The notes under the pieces were generated by a model. It had not been told where the DNA came from and did no database searches. It saw only the letters and a list, made by a program, of their open reading frames with translations. Position numbers and translations under genes: made by a program. From Pseudoalteromonas arctica A 37-1-2 (lineage in GTDB: Bacteria > Pseudomonadota > Gammaproteobacteria > Enterobacterales > Alteromonadaceae), in contig NZ_CP011025.1 of NCBI RefSeq assembly GCF_000238395.3, positions 2,790,001 through 2,854,000 on the forward strand: 64,000 nt of DNA, read 5' to 3'. Position 1 is the stretch's first letter, and each line of letters opens with the position of its first letter. Positions 27,475 to 37,568 of this stretch are shown in pieces.

Positions 27475-30144
27475 ATGAGTATTACACTATTTTATCAGCG
27501 CCCCATTCACAGCACTTTATACTTGCTGCTGAGCATTTTATTTACTAATAAGTTAGTTCGGTACATTTTATTCAAGTTTCATAGCTACTTTAATCAACAC
27601 AAAGTAAATGTAATTGAAGCTTTTTTAATGCCATTTATTACACTTTTAAGCTCGCTATTTATAAACATTAAGCAGCATAAAATCAGCTTTGAGTTTACCC
27701 TTTATGACTACTACCCTCATTTAAGGCTACCTTACCGAACCTATATTTACTCAAATATATTACGCTTTGTTATACAAAGTATTTTTTTAGTATTTTTTAA
27801 AAACCAACTTAAACCGAGCTCAGTAAAAGAAGATGCCATTAATTATTTTTACGGTGGCGTTAGCTTTCTTTTAAGGCAATTACGTTGGTTTGATTTAAAG
27901 TTAGGTAAATTATTAAAGCGCCTACTATCAAAAAATAAAAAAGGTCCTAAAAAAAGTGCTACTAAGGCAATAGCTGATGCGCGTGTATGGCAAAATAAAT
28001 TAGTTAAGTATGTCATTCTCGCGTTTATTTTATTTTTATTAGCAATATTCATTACAATTCCTTTTAGCTTAGAAGCTCAAGCCATTTTTATAAGCTTTAT
28101 TTTGTTAGTTGCGTATGCACTTAAGCGGGTAAAAGGCCAAATGGCAACCATTGTTATGATCACCCTGTCAGTAACTACGTCTTCTCGTTACTTATGGTGG
28201 CGTTATACTGAGACTTTAAATTGGGATGATCCGCTTGCACTTGCACTAGGTGGCGGCTTACTACTTGCTGAAACTTATGCCTGGCTTGTACTTATTTTAG
28301 GGTTTTTCCAAACAATTAATCCACTTGAGCGAAAACCAATACCTTTACCAAAAAATACTGACTTATGGCCAACGGTTGATGTATATATTCCAACTTATAA
28401 CGAGCCATTAAGCGTTGTAAGACCCACTACTCTCGCTGCTTTAAGTATCGATTGGCCTGCAGACAAGTTAAATGTTTATATATTAGATGATGGTAAGCGC
28501 TCAGAGTTTAAGGAATTTGCAGAGGAAATTGGAGTCGGCTATTTAGCTCGTTCGGATAACAATCATGCTAAAGCCGGTAATATGAATAGCGCTATGCGCT
28601 ATACTGATGGCGAATATATTGCAATTTTTGATTGTGACCACGTGCCTGCTCGCTCGTTTTTGCAAATGACAATGGGCCAATTTTTAAAAGACAGTAAGGT
28701 GTGTTTGGTTCAAACGCCGCACCACTTTTTCTCAGCAGACCCATTTGAGCGAAATCTTAATAACCACAGTCAAATCCCTAACGAAAACATGTTGTTTTAT
28801 GGACTAATTCAAGACGGTAACGACATGTGGGATGCAACCTTCTTTTGTGGTTCTTGCGCCGTATTAAAACGAGCAGCACTTGATGATATTGGCGGCTTTG
28901 CGTTTGAAACAGTAACTGAGGATGCTCACACGGCTCTTCGTATGCAGCGAGCTGGTTATAAAACTGCTTATATAAACATTCCACAAGCCGCAGGTCTTGC
29001 CACCGACAGTCTATCAGCGCATATAGGTCAACGAATTCGCTGGGCGCGTGGTATGGCGCAAATATTTAGACTTGATAATCCGTTAATGGGTAAAGGCTTA
29101 AGCTTTCCTCAACGGTTATGTTATATAAATGCAATGCTGCATTTCCTTTCTGGTATTCCCCGCATTGTATTTTTAACAGCCCCTTTAGCGTTGATATATT
29201 TTAACGCGTACATAATTTATGCCCCTTTTATCGCTATTTTTATCTATGTGGTGCCAACGTTAATTCAGATAAAAGCAACTAACTCACGCATTCAAGGTAA
29301 ATACCGTTACTCCTTCTGGGGGGAAGTGTATGAGTCAGTACTTGCTTGGTACATATTAAAACCAACTACCGTTGCTTTATTTAATCCTAATAAAGGTAAA
29401 TTTAACGTAACCGAAAAAGGCGGTTTAAATGATGAAGAGCATTACGACTGGGGGATTTCAAAACCGTATTTAATTCTCTTACTTATTAACTTACTTGGAA
29501 TAATAGTGGGTGTATTACGTCTGTTTTTAGGTGATTCAAGCCAGATTGGCGTACTTATAATAAGTATGGGTTGGGCTTTTTATAATATTATTATTTTGGG
29601 TGCTGCGGTTGCGGTTGCTGCTGAGGCTCGCCAAGTGAGGCACTCGCATCGTATAAAGGCAAACTTTCCTGCCGGCGTTCGTTTAGCAAATGGTCATACT
29701 TTAAAAGTAAAAATAACGGATTATTCAGATAACGGTGTAGGCATAGAGACTGAACACGCACATTTATGCCGCGTTAACGATAAAATTGAATTACTAATGA
29801 GTCGCGGTAACAAGCAATTTTCGTTTACAACTTATGTATGTAATACCCGTAAAAAACAAATTGGCCTTACACTTAAAGATTTATCTCTCGAAAAGCAAAG
29901 AGCTTTTATACAATGTACTTTCTCCAGAGCAGATGCTTGGTTAGATTGGCAAAATAACTTTAGACATGACCGTCCATCATATAGCTTCAAAGAAGTACAA
30001 AAAACCAGTTTACGGGGCTTTAGTAATTTACTATTTCATGCTCCAAGAGCGTTACAACCAATAATTAAGTTTATGACTAATACTGTCATTTACATAAATT
30101 CATTTACTCCAAAAAAACCGATAGTGCATAATAATTATGATTAA
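27475..30144 (+). CDS. bcsA: Cellulose synthase catalytic subunit with PilZ domain
   Basis: This 889-residue inner-membrane protein has an N-terminal extension of about 180 residues as in the enteric type, then membrane segments. The GT2 core shows YILDDGKR, the metal-binding IFDCDH, VTEDAHTAL (TED) and QRIRWARG (QxxRW). The C-terminal PilZ domain shows RQVRHSHR (RxxxR) near residue 718 and DYSDNGVG ((D/N)xSxxG). It polymerises UDP-glucose into beta-1,4-glucan and passes the chain to the periplasm when c-di-GMP binds PilZ. All catalytic motifs are intact. It overlaps bcsB by eight bases. Confidence 0.97.
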   Translation: MSITLFYQRPIHSTLYLLLSILFTNKLVRYILFKFHSYFNQHKVNVIEAFLMPFITLLSSLFINIKQHKISFEFTLYDYYPHLRLPYRTYIYSNILRFVIQSIFLVFFKNQLKPSSVKEDAINYFYGGVSFLLRQLRWFDLKLGKLLKRLLSKNKKGPKKSATKAIADARVWQNKLVKYVILAFILFLLAIFITIPFSLEAQAIFISFILLVAYALKRVKGQMATIVMITLSVTTSSRYLWWRYTETLNWDDPLALALGGGLLLAETYAWLVLILGFFQTINPLERKPIPLPKNTDLWPTVDVYIPTYNEPLSVVRPTTLAALSIDWPADKLNVYILDDGKRSEFKEFAEEIGVGYLARSDNNHAKAGNMNSAMRYTDGEYIAIFDCDHVPARSFLQMTMGQFLKDSKVCLVQTPHHFFSADPFERNLNNHSQIPNENMLFYGLIQDGNDMWDATFFCGSCAVLKRAALDDIGGFAFETVTEDAHTALRMQRAGYKTAYINIPQAAGLATDSLSAHIGQRIRWARGMAQIFRLDNPLMGKGLSFPQRLCYINAMLHFLSGIPRIVFLTAPLALIYFNAYIIYAPFIAIFIYVVPTLIQIKATNSRIQGKYRYSFWGEVYESVLAWYILKPTTVALFNPNKGKFNVTEKGGLNDEEHYDWGISKPYLILLLINLLGIIVGVLRLFLGDSSQIGVLIISMGWAFYNIIILGAAVAVAAEARQVRHSHRIKANFPAGVRLANGHTLKVKITDYSDNGVGIETEHAHLCRVNDKIELLMSRGNKQFSFTTYVCNTRKKQIGLTLKDLSLEKQRAFIQCTFSRADAWLDWQNNFRHDRPSYSFKEVQKTSLRGFSNLLFHAPRALQPIIKFMTNTVIYINSFTPKKPIVHNNYD

Positions 30145-32383
30145 AAAGTTACTTAATACATTTCTAGCATTGTTACTTATTAGTAGCGCATATCAAGTGC
30201 TAGCTATCGAGCCTATGCACGACAAAACTATGTTTGTAAATGGCTACCCTGAGAGCGCTCAGGTATCTAGTCTACGTCTTAGCTTTGAAAAGTTAGGATT
30301 CAACGACTATAAACTCGACGGCGTGAATAATAATTCTCGAGTCGATTTCACAAATAGAATTGATAAATTAAGCACTAATTTAAAGCTTAACTTTTCGTAT
30401 ACTAACTCACCTTCATTGCTGGCTAATGTATCGCATTTAAAAGTTTATTTTAACGATAACTTAGTTACTGTTTTACCTATTAATGAGCAATTAAGTATTG
30501 TAAAAAATACGGTAAGTCATAGCCTAGACCTAAATGCTAAATACATTCAAGACTACAACCAAATTCGCTTTGAACTAGTTGGCTACTACGACTTACGATG
30601 CCAAGATTACTTTAGCCGCTCAATTTGGACTGAAATAAACAAATCAAGCCACATCACGCTTGATCAAAAACAGTTAGCAATTGATAGCCGCCTTGAATAT
30701 TTACCAGAACCATTTTTTGATGCTAAAGATTACAACAAATTAAACTTACCTTTTGTATTTGCAAGCACACCTAATGCACAAGCTATAGAAGCTGCAGCCA
30801 CTTTATCTAGTTGGTTTGGCGCACAAGCTGACTGGCGTGGCGCTAACTTTCCAGTAGTTTTAAATAAAGCACCAGAGCAGCATAGTGTGGTGTTTATTAC
30901 TAATGACTCAAAACCTGATTTTTTAAAAGATTATCCAGATGTTGAAAAGCCAACCGTCGAGCTAATTTCAAGCCCTATTCACAGATACAATAAAATGCTG
31001 TTAATTTTGGGGCGTGACGAAAAAGACTTAAAAACAGCGGTCACTGGTCTTGTATTTGGTCATAAAATTATGACTGGCCGAAGTGCAAGCATCGAGGCTA
31101 TTAACAAACTCCCACTGCGTAAAGCTTATGATGCGCCGAGATGGCTAAGAAACGATCGTCCCGTGCACTTTGACGAGCTTATTGACTACCCAACTCAGTT
31201 ACAAGCTGAGGGTCTTAACAACGGCCCTATAAAATTAAATGTTCGTTTTGCACCTGATTTATTTACTTGGCGTGAAAAAGGTATTCCTATTACTTTGCAA
31301 TACCGTAATACGCCAGAGAGCGAAACCTTAAATTCACGTTTAAACATGCTAATAAACCAAGAATTTATAAGTGGTTTTTTACTTGATAAAAAAGACACAT
31401 CGTTAACTACCGCTAAAACGTTGCTGCCTTTAATTGCTAATACAGACACAACGCAAAGCGCTGAAGACTTTTCATTAGACGGTATTAATCTTGCCAGCCG
31501 AAATGAGTTAAATTTTGACTTTAGATTTGCAGTACTTAAAAAAGGCGAATGTGCCGTTGCTCCACCTGGTGGCGAGTACGGGGTAATTGATGGAAACTCT
31601 AACATTGATGTAAGTGGGTTTGATCATTACATGGCTTTACCTGATTTAAATGTATTTGCAAACAGCGGATTCCCATTTACAAAATACGCAGACTTACAAC
31701 AAACTTTAGTATTGATAGATGAAGTTCCATCACCTAAAGCACTATCTGTATTGTTTAATTTAACAGGCCACTTTGGTGCTATTACAGGCTACCCAGCTCA
31801 TAGAATAAGCGTTGCTCATTTAAATCAAGATGCCAACTTAGATGATAAAGACATCTTAGTAATCGCAAAACCTAATAGCATTGCTAATAACTTAGATGAA
31901 GATGCGCAAACCAATATCCTGCTTGATAATAATCAGCGCGCTATAAAACAAGCCATATACAATGGTGCTTACGATGAGCAGACAACAGATAAAGTCCAAG
32001 TAAGTATAAAAAGTAGTGGTGATATGGCCGTTATTACTGGCTTTCAATCACCGTTTGATTCAGAGCGTTCAATTGTATCGCTTAGTGCAACATCACAAAA
32101 AGCCTTTACTCTACTTGATGATGCGTTAATGAGTTCAGAAGCTCTTGCGCAAATTAAAGGCAGTGCTGCGGTCATAAATTCTCAAGGCATTAAAACAATT
32201 AAAACTGATGAGCAATATTTTGTTGGTCACATTCCTGTGCATACCCTAATTTGGTTCCATTTATCGGATCACCCATTTGTACTGGCACTATTGTCTATTT
32301 TAACACTACTGTTGATCTCATTTATAATATGGCGATTACTGCAAGCATTAACATACAAGCGATTAGCTGAAGGAGATAAGTAA
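30137..32383 (+). CDS. bcsB: Cellulose synthase periplasmic subunit BcsB
   Basis: This 748-residue protein has a signal peptide (KKLLNTFLALLLISSAYQVLA) and a large periplasmic part of carbohydrate-binding and flavodoxin-like domains. A C-terminal membrane anchor (FVLALLSILTLLLISFIIWRLL) ends in a basic tail. The anchor helix packs on BcsA and is required for synthesis; the periplasmic part guides the glucan. The start lies inside the end of bcsA and the stop overlaps the bcsZ ATG (TAATG). The length matches E. coli BcsB. Confidence 0.95.
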   Translation: MIKKLLNTFLALLLISSAYQVLAIEPMHDKTMFVNGYPESAQVSSLRLSFEKLGFNDYKLDGVNNNSRVDFTNRIDKLSTNLKLNFSYTNSPSLLANVSHLKVYFNDNLVTVLPINEQLSIVKNTVSHSLDLNAKYIQDYNQIRFELVGYYDLRCQDYFSRSIWTEINKSSHITLDQKQLAIDSRLEYLPEPFFDAKDYNKLNLPFVFASTPNAQAIEAAATLSSWFGAQADWRGANFPVVLNKAPEQHSVVFITNDSKPDFLKDYPDVEKPTVELISSPIHRYNKMLLILGRDEKDLKTAVTGLVFGHKIMTGRSASIEAINKLPLRKAYDAPRWLRNDRPVHFDELIDYPTQLQAEGLNNGPIKLNVRFAPDLFTWREKGIPITLQYRNTPESETLNSRLNMLINQEFISGFLLDKKDTSLTTAKTLLPLIANTDTTQSAEDFSLDGINLASRNELNFDFRFAVLKKGECAVAPPGGEYGVIDGNSNIDVSGFDHYMALPDLNVFANSGFPFTKYADLQQTLVLIDEVPSPKALSVLFNLTGHFGAITGYPAHRISVAHLNQDANLDDKDILVIAKPNSIANNLDEDAQTNILLDNNQRAIKQAIYNGAYDEQTTDKVQVSIKSSGDMAVITGFQSPFDSERSIVSLSATSQKAFTLLDDALMSSEALAQIKGSAAVINSQGIKTIKTDEQYFVGHIPVHTLIWFHLSDHPFVLALLSILTLLLISFIIWRLLQALTYKRLAEGDK

Positions 32384-33513
32384 TGAAGTCACTCATTAAT
32401 GTATTTTTTACCGTGATTGCATTATTTACCTTTAATGCCAATGCACAAATAGAGCAATGCCAACCATGGGATGCATGGCAAACGTTTAAAAGTAACTTTA
32501 TAAGCCAAGATGGTCGCGTTATTGATTTGGGGAGTGAGCAAAAAGTCACAACCTCTGAAGGCCAATCTTATGCCTTATTTTTTGCTGTTGTAGCAAATGA
32601 CAAAGCAATGTTTGACTTAGTGCTTGATTGGACGCAAGAACATTTATCAGAAGGTGATTTAAGCACTCGTTTACCGGCATGGCAATGGGGTGTTAACAAT
32701 CAAAATGTTGGCGGAATTTTAGATTCAAATCCAGCGTCTGATTCTGACTTATGGATAGCATACAGTTTATCGCAAGCTGCTATTCTTTGGGATGACCGCC
32801 GCTACAGCATATTAGCAGCCGTACTTGCACAGCGGATAATGCGTGAAGAAACCGCCTATATTTCGGGCTTAGGTTTATCATTACTACCCGCCCCTACTGG
32901 TTTTGAATTTGATAATGAGCGTTTTAAGTTAAACCCAAGCTACTCACCGTTATTTATTTATCAGCAGTTTAAAAAGCTTTATCCACACTCGCCTTGGCAT
33001 CAACTGCACGAAGGCTCAGCAAAGTTGATTTTAGATACAGCAAAGCAAGGTGTTAGCCCTGACTGGGTAATGTTTGATGCAAATAACGGCTTTTATTACG
33101 ATAAAAAAACGAGCGACTTGGGCAGTTACAACGCTATTAGAGTGTATTTATGGGCAAGTATGATGGCAGACAACGCACCTTATAAAAAAGAGCTATTAGC
33201 GCAATTTAACCCTTTTATAGAAACAATTAATAAACGTGGTTACGTGCCTTTAAATACTTTTGCTAAATCAGGAAAATCTGAAAAAAGAGGCCCTCTAGGC
33301 TTTAACTCAGCTCTATTACCTTTACTAGCGACTAATAACGATAATTCTACAGTAATGGCGATTCAGCAAAAACTAATGATTGATAAATCATTTACCCAGA
33401 CTCGTTATTACGACAGCGTACTTAACTTGTTTGGTACAAGTGCTTTAAATAAGCGTTTTTCAATTACAGCAGATGGGACGCTACAACCGGTATGGAGCAC
33501 TGAATGCCGTTAA
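32383..33513 (+). CDS. bcsZ: Periplasmic GH8 endoglucanase BcsZ with Asn at the catalytic-base position
   Basis: This 376-residue protein has a signal peptide ending at ANA (about residue 21). It follows E. coli BcsZ along its length: TTSEGQSYALFF holds the general acid Glu59 (Glu55 in E. coli) and LDSNPASDSDLWIAYSL is conserved. The segment that in E. coli reads SYDAIRVY with base Asp243 reads SYNAIRVY here, with AAC coding Asn250 at 33130-33132. The frame is intact and flanking residues are conserved. The enzyme may therefore be inactive, slow, or use another base. BcsZ trims nascent cellulose and is needed for normal export. It overlaps bcsB by one base and bcsC by ten. Confidence 0.93.
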   Translation: MKSLINVFFTVIALFTFNANAQIEQCQPWDAWQTFKSNFISQDGRVIDLGSEQKVTTSEGQSYALFFAVVANDKAMFDLVLDWTQEHLSEGDLSTRLPAWQWGVNNQNVGGILDSNPASDSDLWIAYSLSQAAILWDDRRYSILAAVLAQRIMREETAYISGLGLSLLPAPTGFEFDNERFKLNPSYSPLFIYQQFKKLYPHSPWHQLHEGSAKLILDTAKQGVSPDWVMFDANNGFYYDKKTSDLGSYNAIRVYLWASMMADNAPYKKELLAQFNPFIETINKRGYVPLNTFAKSGKSEKRGPLGFNSALLPLLATNNDNSTVMAIQQKLMIDKSFTQTRYYDSVLNLFGTSALNKRFSITADGTLQPVWSTECR

Positions 33514-36500
33514 GGTTTGCCCTCGCTTGCACATTAGCGCTTAGCTCTGGATTAAGCGCTAACACAGTCAATGATATTGATACGCAATCTGTTGATTGGT
33601 TACTAAGCCAAATAGGTATTGGTGAAGCACAGCAAAATAAAAAACTAGTTGAAGATAGCTTGCGAAAGCTAGTCGCTATTGCCCCTGCCCGCATAGAAAC
33701 ACAGTGCGCAGTAGCGCGTTATGATTTTGCCAATGGCGAATCAGCGAAAGCCAACCAATTACTAAGTAAAATAGATAATGGGCTTACCAAACAAGCTCCG
33801 TGCGTTGAAAAGCTAAAAGTCCTTTCGCGTACTGAAGGAAAAGATAAATCTTCAATTCAGCAAGCTAAATTATTGGCTCGCGCGGGTCGTTATGAACAAG
33901 CTCGCGAAATCTATAATAATATTTTTAAAAACGTCTACCCTACATTAGATTACGAGCTTGAGCATTTAAGCTGGTATGGACAAGATAGCTCCCAATGGGA
34001 AAGTGTTAAAAGAGGCTATAATAAATTAGCTCAAAGCTACCCAAGTATTGCGCAGATAGAAATTGCTTATGCCCGTCACCTACTTAGGCGTAATCTTACA
34101 GATAAAAAAGCGATTGATATTTTAAGTAAATATGGCGCAGGCCCTACTTTTATTAATGAAGTAGAATATATTTGGCTTAGTGCTTTGCTAGAAATGCCCT
34201 TAACGGATGATACAGTTAAGCAGTATCAGCGCTATTTCACTCTTTATCCCTTTAGTAGTAAAGGTGAATTACAATACCAAGATTTTCTAAAAGATTATAA
34301 AAAACGTCAAACACTTCTTGCCGACCCCGCCTATCAGCTTTGGGTTAGGGGCGATAGATTACTTGAGAAAAATAAACTTGCTGCCGCAGAGCCTTTACTT
34401 TTAAAAGCTTTAAGAGGCCGACCGCAAGACGGCGCTATAATGCGAAGCCTTGGCACACTCTATTTACGCCTTGGTGAAAACCAAAAGTCGTATCAATATT
34501 TTACTCGTGCACAAAAGTACACAACTGAGTTCGCTGAACGTGAAACACTACAAGAATTAGCAAAAACAGCTAAGCTTTGGCTTTATATACGCGAAGCTAA
34601 AAATGCCATTAATAATAAAGAATTTAAAACGGCTAAGCTTAAGCTTGATTTAGCAGCCACCTTAGAACAAGAAACTAATACAGTAATATATAACAAAGGT
34701 TTATTACAATTTGCTCAAGGGCAATATTCACAGGCTGCACTTACATATCAAATTGTTTTAAGAAGTGATCCACTTAATAGCAGCGCTTTAATAGGTCTAC
34801 TTGAAATAGCTGAATTAGAGCAGAATGAAAAAGCCCTAACCTCTTTTTACAACAGCTTATCGTTTAATCAAAAGAAACTAATTAAAGAATCTTATTCTGT
34901 ATCTTTAAGTAGTCAGTACCGCGCAAAGGCAAATACGTTTGCACAGTCGGGAGATTTAGAGCAAGCCGAAAAAGTATTAAAAGACGCTATTGAAATAGCG
35001 CCAGAACAGCCTTGGTTATACTACGATTTAGCCTTTATATACCAACAAAAGGGGCTGACAGAAGAGGCCCGCGCTTTATTTAATAATGTGCTGTGGCAAT
35101 TTCCGTTAAACCCTCAGATTCGTTACAGCCACGCGCTTTTTTTACGCTCCCTTGATGACTATCAAGGTGCTATTAAAACCTTGCAGTACATTCCATTTAA
35201 ATCCAGAGATAAAGACATTATTGCGCTTGAACAGCAGCTGCAACTTAATGAGTCTTTAACACAAAGTGAGCGCCACCTTGATGCTAAAAACAAAGCCACT
35301 GCAATCTATCATTTAAGCAACCTAGAGGCACAAAATTTAACACCCGCTATGCAGGCAGAGTTATCGCGAAGCTGGTATCGAATTAATGAAAAAAAACACG
35401 CTATAAAACTTATAAACAAAGCACTGGAAGCTGAGCCTTCTCTTTCTGCTTATTGGCAAACACTTTATGGTGAGTGGCTTTTAGAGCAAGGTGATGAAAA
35501 TAAAACGAAGCAATGGTTTGAAAAGTACGTATTACCAGAGAGCGCAACTGAAAACGAAACAACTCAATATGTACAGCTACAAAATAGCTATATTACTCAG
35601 TATTACAATGGTAGTGATTTAATCGCGAAGCTTAACCAGCTGGATCAAAAATATAAAAATACTCCAGCAACAACTACTGCCCTTATTAATGCAAATTTAG
35701 CACTTGAACAGCGCGAAGCGGCCGTTATTTTGTATCAGCAAAAAGTACAAAATAAACAAACCATAGAGCCTCAAGCACTACTCGCTATTGCTAATGCATA
35801 CATAGAACTTGGGGACGACTTTCAAGCAAAAGAAGTTACGCAAAAAGCGATTACGCAAACCACATCGCAAGAAGGTTATTTGCAACGCCAAATCATGTCA
35901 TCTCTCAATGAGTTTAATTACTCAGGGGATGCACTTTACTTAGCTAAGCAACTTGTTGAAAAGTCACCCAACGATCAAGAACTACGTTATTTAGGCGCTC
36001 AAGTAGCCAGCAAATTCAACGAAACCGAACAAGCACAATCTTGGTACGCGCAAACCCTATTTCCTAATCGTACATTAAATGAAAAAGAGCTTTACGGAGC
36101 GCTTTCAAAAATAGATGAAAACGATGAATGGTATGTAAACGGTGCTAAAAGAGAGCTAATAAACGAGCAAAACAAAAACCAAGCATACATTGCTATTGGT
36201 GTTAACTTTAGTGGGCAAACAAGCACCGAAAGCGAAGCAACACTTGGTGCGGGTTTAGTCCCGATTGAAGCTTACTTTCCGCTTTGGCAAGGCCAAGGGT
36301 TTATTAAAGTAGACCCGACTACTATCAGCGCACAAACAACGCGCTTTGATGAGCAATTTGCTGGCAGCCGCTATGGACAAGGTGCTTTATGTATTTTTAC
36401 TTGTTCAATCGATGAAGTAACACCACAGGAAAGTGGTGTAGATGTAGGTATTGGTTGGCAGAACGGAAACTGGCGTGTAGATGTAGGTACAACTCCACTT

Positions 36501-37322
36501 GGCTTTTTAATTGAAGATATTGTATGGGGTGTAAATTACGCAGACAGTTTTGGTGATTTTGGATACAGCCTAGAACTTGAAAAACGCCCAGTTACAAGCT
36601 CGGTACTTTCTTATGCAGGTCTTAAAGATGTAAAAACAGGTGAAGTTTGGGGTGGTGTACGCTCTACAGGCCTAACGGCTAATGTATCACACGACTTAGG
36701 CGGAAAATGGGGTTTTTGGTCAAGCGCCGACTTTACCCTATATAAAGGCCAAAATGTAAAAGACAACCAACGCTATCGTATGATGGGTGGTACTTATTAC
36801 CGTGTAATTAGCAATCAAGAGCGTGAATTTACCGCAGGCGCTAGCTTATTACATTGGGCATACAAGTATAATTTAAGTGAAGAAACGTGGGGTCATGGTG
36901 GTTATTACAGCCCACAAAACTATGTAGGTTTATCTGTGCCACTCACTTATGACGCGCGTTGGGGCGATGATTTTGTTTATCGATTAAAAACCGGTGTTTC
37001 GTACTCGCAAACAAAAACTCAATCTATTGATTTCTTCCCCAACAACACTAATCTGCAATTAGACGCATACGCTATAGAATCAATAACAGGTGTTGATCCT
37101 GTATATGAAGGTGAAACAAGTTCTGGTGTTTCATATAATCTTGAAGGTAGTTTTGAGTATAGAATAACGCCGAATTGGTTCTTTGGTGGCTACTTAGCCA
37201 TCGATCGTTCTGACTTTTACGAACCAAATTTTGGTCAGCTTTATATACGTTACTACTTTAATCCTGTGTACGGAACACTTGAGTTTCCAGGCACCCCTAT
37301 TGTTCCTTATGCTGAGTTTTAA
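33504..37322 (+). CDS. bcsC: Cellulose export protein BcsC (TPR scaffold and outer membrane barrel)
   Basis: This 1272-residue protein has a signal peptide (LRFALACTLALSSGLSA) and about 900 residues of TPR repeats (for example AAEPLLLKALRGRPQDGAIMRSLGTLYLRLGE, split over several units). A C-terminal beta-barrel of about 340 residues follows (VDVGIGWQNGNWRVDVGTTPLGF) and ends GTPIVPYAEF. It spans the periplasm and carries cellulose across the outer membrane. It is somewhat longer than E. coli BcsC (about 1157). It is the last gene of the operon; I see no strong terminator right after it. Confidence 0.96.
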   Translation: MPLRFALACTLALSSGLSANTVNDIDTQSVDWLLSQIGIGEAQQNKKLVEDSLRKLVAIAPARIETQCAVARYDFANGESAKANQLLSKIDNGLTKQAPCVEKLKVLSRTEGKDKSSIQQAKLLARAGRYEQAREIYNNIFKNVYPTLDYELEHLSWYGQDSSQWESVKRGYNKLAQSYPSIAQIEIAYARHLLRRNLTDKKAIDILSKYGAGPTFINEVEYIWLSALLEMPLTDDTVKQYQRYFTLYPFSSKGELQYQDFLKDYKKRQTLLADPAYQLWVRGDRLLEKNKLAAAEPLLLKALRGRPQDGAIMRSLGTLYLRLGENQKSYQYFTRAQKYTTEFAERETLQELAKTAKLWLYIREAKNAINNKEFKTAKLKLDLAATLEQETNTVIYNKGLLQFAQGQYSQAALTYQIVLRSDPLNSSALIGLLEIAELEQNEKALTSFYNSLSFNQKKLIKESYSVSLSSQYRAKANTFAQSGDLEQAEKVLKDAIEIAPEQPWLYYDLAFIYQQKGLTEEARALFNNVLWQFPLNPQIRYSHALFLRSLDDYQGAIKTLQYIPFKSRDKDIIALEQQLQLNESLTQSERHLDAKNKATAIYHLSNLEAQNLTPAMQAELSRSWYRINEKKHAIKLINKALEAEPSLSAYWQTLYGEWLLEQGDENKTKQWFEKYVLPESATENETTQYVQLQNSYITQYYNGSDLIAKLNQLDQKYKNTPATTTALINANLALEQREAAVILYQQKVQNKQTIEPQALLAIANAYIELGDDFQAKEVTQKAITQTTSQEGYLQRQIMSSLNEFNYSGDALYLAKQLVEKSPNDQELRYLGAQVASKFNETEQAQSWYAQTLFPNRTLNEKELYGALSKIDENDEWYVNGAKRELINEQNKNQAYIAIGVNFSGQTSTESEATLGAGLVPIEAYFPLWQGQGFIKVDPTTISAQTTRFDEQFAGSRYGQGALCIFTCSIDEVTPQESGVDVGIGWQNGNWRVDVGTTPLGFLIEDIVWGVNYADSFGDFGYSLELEKRPVTSSVLSYAGLKDVKTGEVWGGVRSTGLTANVSHDLGGKWGFWSSADFTLYKGQNVKDNQRYRMMGGTYYRVISNQEREFTAGASLLHWAYKYNLSEETWGHGGYYSPQNYVGLSVPLTYDARWGDDFVYRLKTGVSYSQTKTQSIDFFPNNTNLQLDAYAIESITGVDPVYEGETSSGVSYNLEGSFEYRITPNWFFGGYLAIDRSDFYEPNFGQLYIRYYFNPVYGTLEFPGTPIVPYAEF

Positions 37323-37568
37323 CTTGGCATAAGGTGATACACCGCGAACACTTCCCCTAGCACTAAGGTATATGTATACTTGAGCGCAATTGTAACTAGG
37401 ATAAGGGTGTGTCTCTTACCTTGTGGTGTTACTGCCGTATAGCAAATCATTATCTTAGCTACAAATAATATACTGATGGTCGAGCATTTTAGTGGTTACA
37501 AATTCTAAAATAGCTAAAGCAAAAAATTATAAGGCCATTACAACAATTCTTAAAGTTAGGAAGTAAAT
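37323..37568. other. Intergenic region between bcsC and the POT transporter gene
   Basis: There is no open frame with a ribosome binding site here. A 7-bp inverted repeat ATTTTAG/CTAAAAT with a 12-base spacer lies at 37486-37511 ahead of the transporter. Its role is unknown. No clear terminator for bcsC was found. Confidence 0.5.

Noticed and set aside
37323..37568. Possible extra bcs gene or terminator after bcsC
   Set aside because: No frame with a start site and no stable stem with a T run was found.
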